DNA from: Paenibacillus nasutitermitis
Lineage (GTDB): Bacteria; Bacillota; Bacilli; Paenibacillales; Paenibacillaceae
Reading direction: 5' to 3'
NCBI RefSeq assembly: GCF_014641075.1
Contig: NZ_BMHP01000006.1
Span: forward strand, 1 to 64,000
DNA: 64,000 nucleotides
Positions 50,865-58,960 of the stretch are shown piece by piece (the stretch's first letter is position 1; each line of letters starts with the position of its first letter). The notes under the pieces were generated by a model. That model saw only the letters and a list, made by a program, of their open reading frames with translations. It had not been told where the DNA came from and did not search any database. Both the position numbers and the translations under genes were made by a program.

Positions 50865-52112
50865 TTAATTCTTTATTAAAATCGCCATATAAGCCATGGT
50901 CGTAAACTCGTTAACATTTAATAATTTGAATACTTTGCGCAAAAACTCTTTGTTATGCTCGACTATTTTTGCGAAGGATTGTATCAGCTTGATAACCAGC
51001 TCTGTTGATAGACCCTTATGGTAACCAGACATACCAATCAGATGTAATTTAATCATGGAGTAATGGACAATCATCATGACGTAATCATCGAAAATTGTTT
51101 TTTGTCCCAAAGGGAACAGATTCTTGAATACATGGTTTACAAGATAGTTTTCCAGAATATATTCATGTTCCTTCATAAAAGGCTCATAATAGTCGTCGAA
51201 AGCGATTTTGTAACGCTCCGTGATCTCTTCAACTGTCGCTTCAGCCGTATATTGTATTCCAGCTAAAGTCTCTTGCAGGCATTCCATATATCTGTTGTTT
51301 CTGATTCCATGTCCAAAACGAAAATCCATTAATTCTTTACACAATTCCATTTGAATGGCAAGGTTCGTAGGAATGTCCAGCAGAGAATCTCTCAATCCCT
51401 CATCACTCATTAATTGGGTATACGAAGCAATTAAATCAGGGATTTGATGAACCTTCTCCTGTTCGATGTATGTCTGTACCTTCTGGTAAAACATTCCCAA
51501 GAGAATCAGCCGCTCCGATAGGGAATAGATGCGATTTTGGAGGACTTGAATGGTAAAGATACGCAAGTCCCACAGATACCTGTCTGGCTTATTATTAACC
51601 TTGTGATCATCTGTTTGCATTTCCTGACTGACGAATCCTCTTGTGCTCGTTGGTTCTTGTGTTTGCTCAAATACAATCCCGTTCGGATTCAGTAGAGCTA
51701 AGCGCGCAGCTTCAGGGCATGACATGGTTGCGGACTTCTCAATCATTCCATTAACACGATTAATCGCACGAGGGTAGATGCTGCAGGTGTTCGATAAATA
51801 ATCTTCCCCAAGCGTTAATTGCACCTTACAAAGATTATCCTCCGTCAAAAGCGAGCATCTTCCCGTATTATCCATTTTTATTTTGGCGTAATTTACAGAA
51901 GAGGCTTGCGACCGTTGTCTTGTTACATTCTTATCGAGCAGCGGCTTTAGTTCCAAATCCCGCGTTCTTTGATATTTCTTATAGGTGTCTTGATCCACAT
52001 TCACTCTCCAGCCCGCGCAGCAGGAATCCTCACACGCCGATCCAATACAAGCAAACTCTTGCATATAGGCTGGAACTAGAATCGGTCTGGTTTTAACTAG
52101 CTTGAGGGTCAT
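50865..52112 (-). CDS. fliB: Flagellin lysine-N-methylase FliB
   Basis: The 415-aa enzyme belongs to the FliB family that methylates surface lysines of flagellin. The start MTLKLVKTRPILVPAYMQ has AAAAGGAG 7 nt upstream; other in-frame starts lie 2 and 15 codons earlier. The N-terminal Cys cluster FACIGSACEDSCCAGW, further Cys in RCSLLTEDNLCKVQ, TCSIYPRAIN and SCPEAARLAL are the family hallmark and probably bind metal (Fe-S). It is placed directly after hag, which is its likely substrate. FliB is not usual in B. subtilis; its presence points to modified filaments. Base use is more AT-rich than the arg or uvr genes. Confidence 0.9.
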   Translation of the reverse strand: MTLKLVKTRPILVPAYMQEFACIGSACEDSCCAGWRVNVDQDTYKKYQRTRDLELKPLLDKNVTRQRSQASSVNYAKIKMDNTGRCSLLTEDNLCKVQLTLGEDYLSNTCSIYPRAINRVNGMIEKSATMSCPEAARLALLNPNGIVFEQTQEPTSTRGFVSQEMQTDDHKVNNKPDRYLWDLRIFTIQVLQNRIYSLSERLILLGMFYQKVQTYIEQEKVHQIPDLIASYTQLMSDEGLRDSLLDIPTNLAIQMELCKELMDFRFGHGIRNNRYMECLQETLAGIQYTAEATVEEITERYKIAFDDYYEPFMKEHEYILENYLVNHVFKNLFPLGQKTIFDDYVMMIVHYSMIKLHLIGMSGYHKGLSTELVIKLIQSFAKIVEHNKEFLRKVFKLLNVNEFTTMAYMAILIKN

Positions 52113-52134
52113 ATCCATTCTCCTTTTCGGCTTA

Positions 52135-52182
52135 CCAATTAAAATAGATATCCTCATTAATGAAGATATCTATTTTAATTGG
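52135..52182. repeat. Perfect 18-bp inverted repeat upstream of fliB
   Basis: CCAATTAAAATAGATATC (52135-52152) and its exact reverse complement (52165-52182) flank a 12-nt loop. The stem is AT-rich and sits 22 bp upstream of the fliB start codon, between the hag terminator and the fliB ribosome binding site. It could stabilise the hag 3' end, or repress or insulate fliB. Confidence 0.9.
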
Positions 52183-52190
52183 CAAGTAAC

Positions 52191-52226
52191 CCCCCAAGGG
52201 ATCGGAGAATATCCAATCCCTTGGGG
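52191..52226 (-). terminator. hag terminator hairpin
   Basis: The minus strand has CCCCAAGGGATTGG / TCGATCCCTTGGGG-type pairing (one mismatch, 7-nt loop), 13 bp past the hag stop. The T-tract after it is poor (GTTACTT), so some read-through into fliB is likely. Confidence 0.7.
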
Positions 52227-52238
52227 AAATCATTAAAA

Positions 52239-53930
52239 TTAACGAAGCAGTTGCAGAACGCCTTGCGGCTGTTGGTTCGCTTGAGCAAGCATTGCTTGAG
52301 CTGCTTGAGCAAGAATGTTGTTTTTCGTTTGCTCCATCATTTCCTTCGCCATGTCTACGTCACGGATACGGGATTCAGCAGCAGTCAAGTTCTCGGAAGT
52401 TGTTCCCAAGTTGTTGATTGTGTGTTCCAGACGGTTTTGAACCGCACCAAGTTTAGCGCGCTCGCCGGATACTAAAGCTGTTGCAGCATCAAGTACGGAA
52501 ATAGCATTGGCTGCGCCAGTAGCTGTTGTAATGTCGAGAGAGTTTTCAACGCTTTTGTTATCTGTTCCATTTGTTACGTTGGCAGTTGTGGAGAAGCCAG
52601 CGCCCGTCCCTGTAATTCCCAGAGCTTTTGCACGCATGTCATTAATATCCAATGAGATGGATTGACTTTTGTTTGCTCCTACTTGGAAAGTAACGGATTG
52701 GTCTACTGTTTCAGCAGGACTTGTTGTAGTTTTAGTTTCGAGTTCTTTTGTAAAACCGAAATTCTTGGTTTCAGCTCCGAAATTCACTTCAAAGCTAATG
52801 CCATGGTTATCATACTTGAATGTACCTGTTTGAGCCGCCTTAAAGTCATATTGATCTTCAGATAAAACTTTACCATCAGCATCTTTGATCGTTACGGTAA
52901 CTTTACCATCAGCAGCATCTACGCCTTTAGCGGAGAATTCAACACTAGCTGCACCAGGAAGCGTTCCAGCACCAACCGTAACTTTGTTTCCAGTAATTGC
53001 TGCGGTTGGAGGGTTAGCTCCTTTAGCAACATTCTCATCAATATCGTTAAGCGTGCTTTTAGCACCAGTAGCATTTTTGTTACCTGCCGCTCCTGTTGCG
53101 CCCACGTTCAGATCAAGTTCCATTTTGGCGCCTTCTTGCGCAGCATCAAAATCGGACTTCGCAATGGAGAAGCTGATGCCATCCTCGTTATACGTATAGG
53201 ATTTGCCATCTGCTGAAAGGTTAACTTTAGCATCATTAATGGAAATTTTGTTGCCATCTTTATCTTCGCCAGTAATGGATACGAGGATATCGGAGCCTTT
53301 TTTCTCGATTGTTACTTTGTTGTCCTTAGCTTCATTGATTGCATTCCATGCAAACGCAGGGTCTGTGGAATTGGCTACATCAATTTTGTCGCCGGAAAGC
53401 TTCAGTCCGCCATTTGTTTCCGTATATTTAGCACCAATATTTACTGTGTAGTCACCGGCTACTGTAGTAACAGTCGTTACTTCTGTACCCGCAACACCAA
53501 CCGCTGCGCCTTTATCACCGTTCAACAGTTTTTGCGTATTGAATTCTGTTGTGTTACCGATACGGTTGATTTCGGAAGTCAGTTGGTTCATTTCTTTTTG
53601 CAGTTCTTTACGGTCATCCAATGTGTTCGTATCATTAGCCGCTTGAACGGAAATTTCACGCATACGTTGCAGGATGGAATGAGTTTCGTTCAAAGCGCCT
53701 TCAGCTGTTTGAATCAAGGAAATGCCGTCTTGAGCATTACGGGTTGCTTGGTCCAAACCACGGATTTGGCCGCGCATTTTTTCGGAAATTGCCAGACCTG
53801 CCGCGTCATCACCTGCACGGTTGATGCGAAGACCGGAAGACAGCTTCTCGATGTTTTTGTTCGTGTTGACGGTGTTGATGGACAGTTGGCGGTGCGTGTT
53901 CAGCGCCGCGATGTTGTGATTGATAATCAT
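52239..53930 (-). CDS. hag: Flagellin (filament subunit)
   Basis: The 563-aa flagellin starts MIINHNIAALNTHRQLS (GGGAGGAAAA upstream); the frame has 16 codons before it. The conserved N-terminal D0/D1 (aa 1-160: SSGLRINRAGDDAAGLAIS, ATRNAQDGISLIQTAEGAL) and C-terminal D1/D0 (last ~90 aa: LGAVQNRLEHTINNLGTTSE, NILAQAAQAMLAQANQQPQG, VLQLLR) flank a ~310-aa variable, Lys-, Asp- and Gly-rich central region. It is nearly twice the B. subtilis Hag length. A SigD promoter, a CsrA hairpin and FliW/CsrA genes directly upstream imply the homeostatic control known from B. subtilis. Confidence 0.97.
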   Translation of the reverse strand: MIINHNIAALNTHRQLSINTVNTNKNIEKLSSGLRINRAGDDAAGLAISEKMRGQIRGLDQATRNAQDGISLIQTAEGALNETHSILQRMREISVQAANDTNTLDDRKELQKEMNQLTSEINRIGNTTEFNTQKLLNGDKGAAVGVAGTEVTTVTTVAGDYTVNIGAKYTETNGGLKLSGDKIDVANSTDPAFAWNAINEAKDNKVTIEKKGSDILVSITGEDKDGNKISINDAKVNLSADGKSYTYNEDGISFSIAKSDFDAAQEGAKMELDLNVGATGAAGNKNATGAKSTLNDIDENVAKGANPPTAAITGNKVTVGAGTLPGAASVEFSAKGVDAADGKVTVTIKDADGKVLSEDQYDFKAAQTGTFKYDNHGISFEVNFGAETKNFGFTKELETKTTTSPAETVDQSVTFQVGANKSQSISLDINDMRAKALGITGTGAGFSTTANVTNGTDNKSVENSLDITTATGAANAISVLDAATALVSGERAKLGAVQNRLEHTINNLGTTSENLTAAESRIRDVDMAKEMMEQTKNNILAQAAQAMLAQANQQPQGVLQLLR

Positions 53931-53960
53931 TAAAATTTTCCTCCCTGAAATAAATGAGAT

Positions 53961-53974
53961 CCACATCCTTGTGG
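53961..53974 (-). promoter_or_regulatory. CsrA-binding hairpin in the hag leader
   Basis: The minus strand reads CCACAAGGATGTGG: a 4-bp stem (CCAC/GTGG) presenting AAGGAT, a complete match to the CsrA consensus ACARGGAUGU in a hairpin loop. It lies 31-44 nt upstream of the start codon; a second GGA is in the ribosome binding site (GGGAGGAAAA). This matches the BS1/BS2 arrangement by which CsrA represses hag translation in B. subtilis. Confidence 0.85.
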
Positions 53975-54026
53975 TCACGCTGAACCGTTAAGGTCGGCCG
54001 CCCTGCTGGTTCAACGTCTAATGTAT

Positions 54027-54054
54027 ATATCGACCGCAAACCTCAGATAGTTTA
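54027..54054 (-). promoter_or_regulatory. SigD promoter for hag
   Basis: The minus strand has TAAA (54051-54054), a 16-bp spacer and GTCGATAT (54027-54034; consensus GCCGATAT). The predicted start gives a leader of about 90 nt containing the CsrA hairpin. Confidence 0.85.
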
Positions 54055-54071
54055 GGGGTTTCCAAAGATTT

Positions 54072-54314
54072 TTATTTTTCCTGCTGACTGCCTCTAAGCC
54101 GCTTCATCAGCGCCTCCAACTGCCCCGGAGCAGGTGCAGCCGCCTCCCGGTTCGATTCCTGAATGGACAGGAATACTTCCTTGCGGAAAATATCGATGTC
54201 CTTGGGGGCGGCTATGCCTAAACGGATCGTATCTCCTTCGACACCCAGCACGGTGACCTCAATCTGGCCGTCTATGATGACGGATTCACCCTTCTTGCGG
54301 GATAATACCAGCAT
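54072..54314 (-). CDS. csrA: Carbon storage regulator CsrA
   Basis: This 80-aa dimeric RNA-binding protein represses hag translation unless sequestered by FliW. It starts MLVLSRKKGESV with AAAGGAGG 9 nt upstream; a TTG three codons earlier abuts that site. LGVEGDTIRLGIAAPKDIDIFRKEV (in two parts) is the core beta domain. The C-terminus is longer than in E. coli CsrA (LEALMKRLRGSQQEK) and in B. subtilis this tail region contacts FliW. It overlaps the fliW end by 29 nt. Confidence 0.97.
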   Translation of the reverse strand: MLVLSRKKGESVIIDGQIEVTVLGVEGDTIRLGIAAPKDIDIFRKEVFLSIQESNREAAAPAPGQLEALMKRLRGSQQEK

Positions 54315-54768
54315 CTTTGCCAACCTCCTTTGCTGAACTCACCGAATGGGGTTCATTGGATAGCAAGGGATGCCTCGTATGATATCCGGTTTGATGAAGC
54401 ACAACCTGTTTGCCCAGGCGTTTCTCCGGGTTGAGAACAATTGGAGCCAGCAGGTTCAATGTCGATTGCTCCATCTGCTCCTTCAGCGTCAGTATGCAGC
54501 GGACAACTACTTGCGAATCCACTTGAAGCTCCTTCATTTCCCCTTCGGGAAGCTCGAATTCATACCCGGGAAAAAAAAGAAACGGATCCGCTACCAGAAA
54601 CGCCAACTCCCGGGTGCAGGTGGATTGCAAATAGACGAATGGACCTTCTTCATGATCGATGAGGACAAAATTCTTCTTATCCTCAAAGCCCGGAATTCCT
54701 TTGGGGAAATGATAAAGCTGTTCTTCAGCGGCCTCTATTGTTCCCCAAGTCAATGTTTCAATGAACAT
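54286..54768 (-). CDS. fliW: Flagellar assembly factor FliW
   Basis: The 160-aa protein binds either flagellin or CsrA, so that free flagellin frees CsrA to stop hag translation. Family motifs are WGTIEAAEEQLYHFPKGIPGFED (in two parts), FVLIDHEEGPFVYLQSTCTRELAFLV region and LLAPIVLNPEKRLGKQVVL. AGGAGG lies upstream. It overlaps csrA by 29 nt. Confidence 0.96.
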   Translation of the reverse strand: MFIETLTWGTIEAAEEQLYHFPKGIPGFEDKKNFVLIDHEEGPFVYLQSTCTRELAFLVADPFLFFPGYEFELPEGEMKELQVDSQVVVRCILTLKEQMEQSTLNLLAPIVLNPEKRLGKQVVLHQTGYHTRHPLLSNEPHSVSSAKEVGKDAGIIPQEG

Positions 54769-54808
54769 CTCGATCTTCCTCCTGTTGGCTGGCCTGAAAT
54801 AAAGAAAA

Positions 54809-54844
54809 GATTATAGATATCCTCAGGGAGGTTTATCTATAATC
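54809..54844. other. AT-rich hairpin between yviE and fliW
   Basis: A perfect 11-bp inverted repeat (GATTATAGATA / TATCTATAATC, loop of 14 nt) is followed on the minus strand by TTTTCTTTATTT. It may act as a weak terminator or attenuator 10 bp past the yviE stop, before fliW-csrA. Confidence 0.6.
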
Positions 54845-54853
54845 ATTATACCG

Positions 54854-55420
54854 TTAATGCGCGATATCAAGCTCCGGCGGGATATACTGGACGGAAGGAT
54901 ACTGTTTCATATAGATGTCCAGCTTCCCACGTGTATATTCGATTTCCGGCCTATGCGTTACCGTCTGCACGTCGACCTCGGTCCGGCCTACGCGGATATC
55001 AGGCGGCGTTATTCGAAAACGCGTCTCCACATTGTCCATCGAGGCTTCGCCCCGGATCTCCGGAAAAGGTACTGGCTGCCAATCCTGACCGTAAATTTCA
55101 GCAATTGTATTCCCCGGTTTATGAATGGCTGCCGCCCGGTTCCCTTCCTCCACCCTTCTGGCAAGGCCCTGCAGAAAAATTTGCTGAATCCCTGAGTAGA
55201 TGCGTTGGTTCATCTCCAAAAAGTTCCCGCCATTATAAGCTGCAAAGGCTCTGGACTGGTCGACTTCAAGCTCCGGCTTGTACTGATGGATTTCCAGTTG
55301 ACCGGGTTCCGTTTGAATATGAAGCTCGGCTTTTGGCTGCCGGATGGAAAATTGCCCCGGATCCGCATCCACGTAAAGGACGCCGGGCGTCTGACGGATT
55401 TGCAGCATAGGGATCGTCAT
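54854..55420 (-). CDS. yviE: YviE-like protein (DUF6470)
   Basis: A 188-aa soluble protein of unknown function between flgL and fliW, the position of B. subtilis yviE. It contains repeated short beta motifs with alternating polar residues (LQIRQTPGVLYVDADPGQFSI, LEIHQYKPELEV, VDVQTVTHRPEIEYTRGKLD in parts), suggesting a repetitive beta structure. It starts 13 bp after flgL. The function is unknown; conserved position suggests a role in filament assembly. Confidence 0.85.
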   Translation of the reverse strand: MTIPMLQIRQTPGVLYVDADPGQFSIRQPKAELHIQTEPGQLEIHQYKPELEVDQSRAFAAYNGGNFLEMNQRIYSGIQQIFLQGLARRVEEGNRAAAIHKPGNTIAEIYGQDWQPVPFPEIRGEASMDNVETRFRITPPDIRVGRTEVDVQTVTHRPEIEYTRGKLDIYMKQYPSVQYIPPELDIAH

Positions 55421-55433
55421 GGCTCGTCTCCGT

Positions 55434-56369
55434 TTATCTTAGAAAATCAACCAATGATTGCTGAATAATTTTGGATCCGGCTGAGAGGGAGGCATTATAA
55501 ATGTTCTCCTGAATCTTCGAATCCATAATCAGTTTGGCATAATCGGCATCCTCTGTCTTGGCCTGAAGCGTTGTCAGGTTAGCCTCCAAATCTTCCAGGC
55601 GGCCTTGCATTAAGCTGATGCGGTTCATCTTGGCGCCCACTTCGGCTCGAGTAGTAAGCAGAATATTCATCCGGCTGTCCAGACTGGCCAGCTCATCTGT
55701 TATCTTGGTGTGATCACCATCCGGGCCGAGCTTATCGATCAGACGGTTAACAATCGAAAAGAGATTATCCGACGTCTGCGCAGAGACGGCATCGTCCGCA
55801 TCCCCAAATACATTGTTTCCTGTGAGATTAATAGTCATATCCACACTGTCTCCAACCGTATATTTAACGGCGCCGGTATCGGTCGTAATTTGAGAGGGAT
55901 CGGTAACCGTGCCGTCCGGCAGAAGTGTACCATACGGTTTCGCATCGAATTTCTCGCCATTGAAGACATACTTTCCATTCAACTGGCTGTTCGCAATATC
56001 GAGCAGCTGTTCTTTCATTTGTGCAATTTCTACATTGATGCTGTCCAGAGCGGATTGCGGATTGCTGCCCGTTGAGGCTTTGACCGTCAGCTCGCGCAAG
56101 CGATGCACCACTTCCGTAACCTGATTAAGCACGGTATCGTTAAAATCCATCCAGGAGGTGGCGCTGTCGACATTCTTCTTATACTGCTCCGTTGAAGCCA
56201 GCTCCGAGCGGTACCGCAGAGAATAGGTAATGCCGACGGGATCGTCCGAAGGCTTGTTGATCTTGCGTCCTGTCGACATCTGGTTCTGCGTGTTGTTCAT
56301 TTGCGCCGCATTGCGGTTCAAATTAAGCAGCAGCTGCGAATTCATCATATTCGAGGTAACCCTGAGCAT
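55434..56369 (-). CDS. flgL: Hook-filament junction protein FlgL (HAP3)
   Basis: The 311-aa protein links hook-associated FlgK to flagellin. It has flagellin-like termini: MLRVTSNMMNSQLLLNLNRN, STGRKINKPSDDPVGI, and C-terminal MDSKIQENIYNASLSAGSKII (in parts) QQSLVDFLR. It lies 24 bp after flgK. Confidence 0.95.
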   Translation of the reverse strand: MLRVTSNMMNSQLLLNLNRNAAQMNNTQNQMSTGRKINKPSDDPVGITYSLRYRSELASTEQYKKNVDSATSWMDFNDTVLNQVTEVVHRLRELTVKASTGSNPQSALDSINVEIAQMKEQLLDIANSQLNGKYVFNGEKFDAKPYGTLLPDGTVTDPSQITTDTGAVKYTVGDSVDMTINLTGNNVFGDADDAVSAQTSDNLFSIVNRLIDKLGPDGDHTKITDELASLDSRMNILLTTRAEVGAKMNRISLMQGRLEDLEANLTTLQAKTEDADYAKLIMDSKIQENIYNASLSAGSKIIQQSLVDFLR

Positions 56370-56393
56370 TTGTTAAACCTCCTTCTCTATCTG

Positions 56394-57962
56394 TTATCTT
56401 CCAACGGTTCCAGTCGAGTTAATCAATTTATCGAGCATCTCGTCATACGTGGTCATAAACCTTGCGGCTGCCGTATAGGCGTGCTGATATTTAATCAGAT
56501 CCGACATTTCCTCATCCAGCGACACCCCGCTGATCGACTGCCGGCTGTTCTCCACCTGTTGGACCAACCCGGTGGAATTCTGAATCTGGCGCGTCGCCTC
56601 CTGCGCTTGAACCCCGAGCTGGCCTACGATGGAGCTGTAAAAGGAATCGATGGTCGCTTCCCGTTTGCCATCCACAGACAAGAAGCTGGTCTGCTTCAGA
56701 TTGGCCATCAACAGCGCCAGTGTATTATTCCCTTTGACCACCTGCTCATCGGTTCCTGTTCCCGTCGTGCGCATAGAGGACGCGATCAGATTGGGATTGT
56801 CCGAAATCAAGCTGTTGAGCTTGATATTGGCTGCCGTAATGGGAGATCCGCCTTCAAAAAAAGGTAAGCTGCCGGTTGTCGAGCCATCCAAAGAGTAGCC
56901 GAGCTGATGCAGGCCGTTGAGCCCTTTCAGGATGACTTCCGTATCCTCCCCCAAGGCTCCGCTCACGCTGCCGCCGCTTGTGGTAGTAACGGACATACCG
57001 ACTGGCAGCACTGTTCCTTTGGGCAGAGTAACCTTGATGTCTCCATTGGCAAGGGTGTCGGCAAGCTCATCGAGCTGCTTGCTGTAATCCTTCACATAGT
57101 TCTCCCGGGAGAAAATCATCCCGTAGACTTCACCGCCGTTAAGGAATCCTGCAGCATAAGCGCCTTCAAGGTAAGCTCCCTGCTCCTGCGGCGTCACGCC
57201 GGCGTTGACTTGAACCAGGACCTGGCTGCCTTGAACCAGCGCCTGTCCGCCCAATGAAATCGAATAACCCTGATCGGTATTCTGAACGGTAATATTGATG
57301 ATATTGGACAGCTTGTCCGTGAGCAAATCCCGTTGATCCCGCAGATCATTGGCATTATCGCCCAAGCTTTCAATCTTGTAGATCGATTGGTTCAAATCCG
57401 CGATTGAGGACAGATACGACTGCACCTCATTGGCCTTGACACTCACATTCGTCGTTAAGTCCTGACTTAAATTGCTGAGCTGTTGGCTCATGTAGTTAAA
57501 GGCATCCGTTAATGCCGTGGCGTTTTCCTTCACGATCCGGCGTGCCGTAACATTGCTCGGATCCTTGCTTAAATCAGACCATGCCTGATAAAAATTATCC
57601 ATGACCTTGCGGATTCCCGTGTCGGACGGTTCATTAACGATCGCTTCCAGTTTATCCAATGTCTCCGAACGTATCGACCAGCTTCCGAGAAATTTGCTCT
57701 GATTGCGGAATTCATCGTCCAGATAAGCGGTACGGATGCGGTTTATCGCTGTGAATTCAACACCCGTGCCGAGCTGTCCCGGGGACGAAGAGCGATTAAT
57801 GCCGAAAGCCTCCATCGGCCGGCTTGCGACCATGGTTACCCTTTGACGGGTATAACCTGCCGTGTTCGCATTTGATATATTATGTCCTACCGTATTAATG
57901 GCCGTTTGCTGAGTCAGTACGCTTCTTTTGGCTGTTTCTATGCCATGGAAAGTTGACGCCAT
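56394..57962 (-). CDS. flgK: Hook-filament junction protein FlgK (HAP1)
   Basis: The 522-aa protein has the rod/hook-family N-terminus (STFHGIETAKRSVLTQQTA, ISNANTAGYTRQRV), and the C-terminal FlgK signature VSLDEEMSDLIKYQHAYTAAA RFMTTYDEML (in parts). It is 15 bp after flgN, its export chaperone, and slightly longer than B. subtilis FlgK in the variable middle. Confidence 0.96.
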   Translation of the reverse strand: MASTFHGIETAKRSVLTQQTAINTVGHNISNANTAGYTRQRVTMVASRPMEAFGINRSSSPGQLGTGVEFTAINRIRTAYLDDEFRNQSKFLGSWSIRSETLDKLEAIVNEPSDTGIRKVMDNFYQAWSDLSKDPSNVTARRIVKENATALTDAFNYMSQQLSNLSQDLTTNVSVKANEVQSYLSSIADLNQSIYKIESLGDNANDLRDQRDLLTDKLSNIINITVQNTDQGYSISLGGQALVQGSQVLVQVNAGVTPQEQGAYLEGAYAAGFLNGGEVYGMIFSRENYVKDYSKQLDELADTLANGDIKVTLPKGTVLPVGMSVTTTSGGSVSGALGEDTEVILKGLNGLHQLGYSLDGSTTGSLPFFEGGSPITAANIKLNSLISDNPNLIASSMRTTGTGTDEQVVKGNNTLALLMANLKQTSFLSVDGKREATIDSFYSSIVGQLGVQAQEATRQIQNSTGLVQQVENSRQSISGVSLDEEMSDLIKYQHAYTAAARFMTTYDEMLDKLINSTGTVGR

Positions 57963-57977
57963 TGCCGAATGCCTCCT

Positions 57978-58487
57978 TTATCCTCTTGTATCGAAATAGC
58001 CGTTGCGCTGATTCCCGTAGCCCGTGTTCATGGGATGCTGGTAAGTGACGGCCTCATTGGGATCTTCGATGACAAGATCGATTGAATAATCAATAAATTC
58101 GAGCGATTGCACCGTCAGCTCCTGGTTGAGTTTATTGATCTTCTGAAGCTCATCCAACAAATCTATCAGCTTGCCGCGAATCCTCGTCAACTCTTCCTTC
58201 TCCTGGGGTGAGGTGATGGTCCGAATAATGTCAATGATTTTGCCGCCTTTATAGCGGATTACGCCGATGCTTTGAAAATAGCTGTGCGAATACTGCATGC
58301 GCTGCTGCTCCAGCTTCTCGGCTTCAGCGAGCAGCTTGCGCTCCTTCTGAATGATCGCATTCAACTGCTCGACGTCGTTCTTCACGAGCACGGGCGTCTT
58401 GAGCTTGGCCGTCTCCAGCAGCAACGCATACAACTGCGCCTGCTTATCCAGCGTTTCGACGATGATTTCAACTGACACAGGGCTCAC
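57978..58487 (-). CDS. flgN: FlgN family flagellar chaperone (YvyG-like)
   Basis: A 169-aa, fully helical protein (LDKQAQLYALLLETAKLKTP, QRMQYSHSYFQSIGVIRY, with coiled coil in the middle) with an FlgN-type C-terminal tail of polar disorder (NTGYGNQRNGYFDTRG). FlgN chaperones FlgK and FlgL before export. It sits between flgM and flgK, as yvyG in B. subtilis. Confidence 0.88.
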   Translation of the reverse strand: MSPVSVEIIVETLDKQAQLYALLLETAKLKTPVLVKNDVEQLNAIIQKERKLLAEAEKLEQQRMQYSHSYFQSIGVIRYKGGKIIDIIRTITSPQEKEELTRIRGKLIDLLDELQKINKLNQELTVQSLEFIDYSIDLVIEDPNEAVTYQHPMNTGYGNQRNGYFDTRG

Positions 58488-58505
58488 CTATTTTCATCAA
58501 GGTTG

Positions 58506-58787
58506 TTATTTGTCAAGCTTCTTGTCGGTCAGATAGGGAAGCAGCTTCTCGGCAATTTTACCTGCATCGACATGATAGTTTCCGGTACTGACTTCTTGCT
58601 TCAATTCATCGATCCGTTTGCTTTTGTCGGTCTGATTTGTACGGCTGTATGATAGCATCTCTTGGGCTTCAGCTGAAATTTGGACCTCATCGGTCTGCCG
58701 CTTGCGTTCCGTATTCCCGGCCCGCTGCTCGCTTTGCTTCTGATAAGGGTTAACGGCTCCAATTCGCTGGGTTTCATTAATTTTCAT
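58506..58787 (-). CDS. flgM: Anti-SigD factor FlgM
   Basis: This 93-aa protein inhibits SigD until hook completion. The start MKINETQRIGAVNPYQKQ has GGAGGG upstream; the frame opens 8 codons earlier. The N-terminal half is disordered and the C-terminal helices bind SigD (VQISAEAQEMLSYSRTNQTD, RIDELKQEVSTGNYHVDAGK IAEKLL in parts). First gene downstream of the SigD promoter at 58916-58942, which makes it autoregulated. Confidence 0.95.
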   Translation of the reverse strand: MKINETQRIGAVNPYQKQSEQRAGNTERKRQTDEVQISAEAQEMLSYSRTNQTDKSKRIDELKQEVSTGNYHVDAGKIAEKLLPYLTDKKLDK

Positions 58788-58884
58788 TGTAATCCCTCCA
58801 ATATAAGGCACCCGTCATGACCGGGTCGGACCATGCCGCCCGAATCTATATAAAGTACAGAGAAGATGTATATGCTGCTGGAGT

Positions 58885-58923
58885 AAAAAAAGGCCGATAA
58901 CTCTGTATAAGAGTATTATCGGC
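58885..58923 (-). terminator. yvyF terminator whose 5' arm is a SigD -10 box
   Basis: On the minus strand GCCGATAA-TA-CTC pairs with GAGTTATCGGC across a 6- to 7-nt loop, followed by C and seven T residues. It lies 38 bp past the yvyF stop. The 5' arm GCCGATAA is also the -10 element of the flgM SigD promoter. Confidence 0.88.
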
Positions 58924-58942
58924 ACTTTCGCACAAAAATTTA
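58916..58942 (-). promoter_or_regulatory. SigD promoter for the flgM operon
   Basis: The minus strand has TAAA (58939-58942), a 15-bp spacer and GCCGATAA (58916-58923), a near-perfect SigD consensus. The predicted start at about 58909-58910 falls inside the loop of the yvyF terminator. Confidence 0.88.
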
Positions 58943-58960
58943 TAGAAAAATGGATATCGG

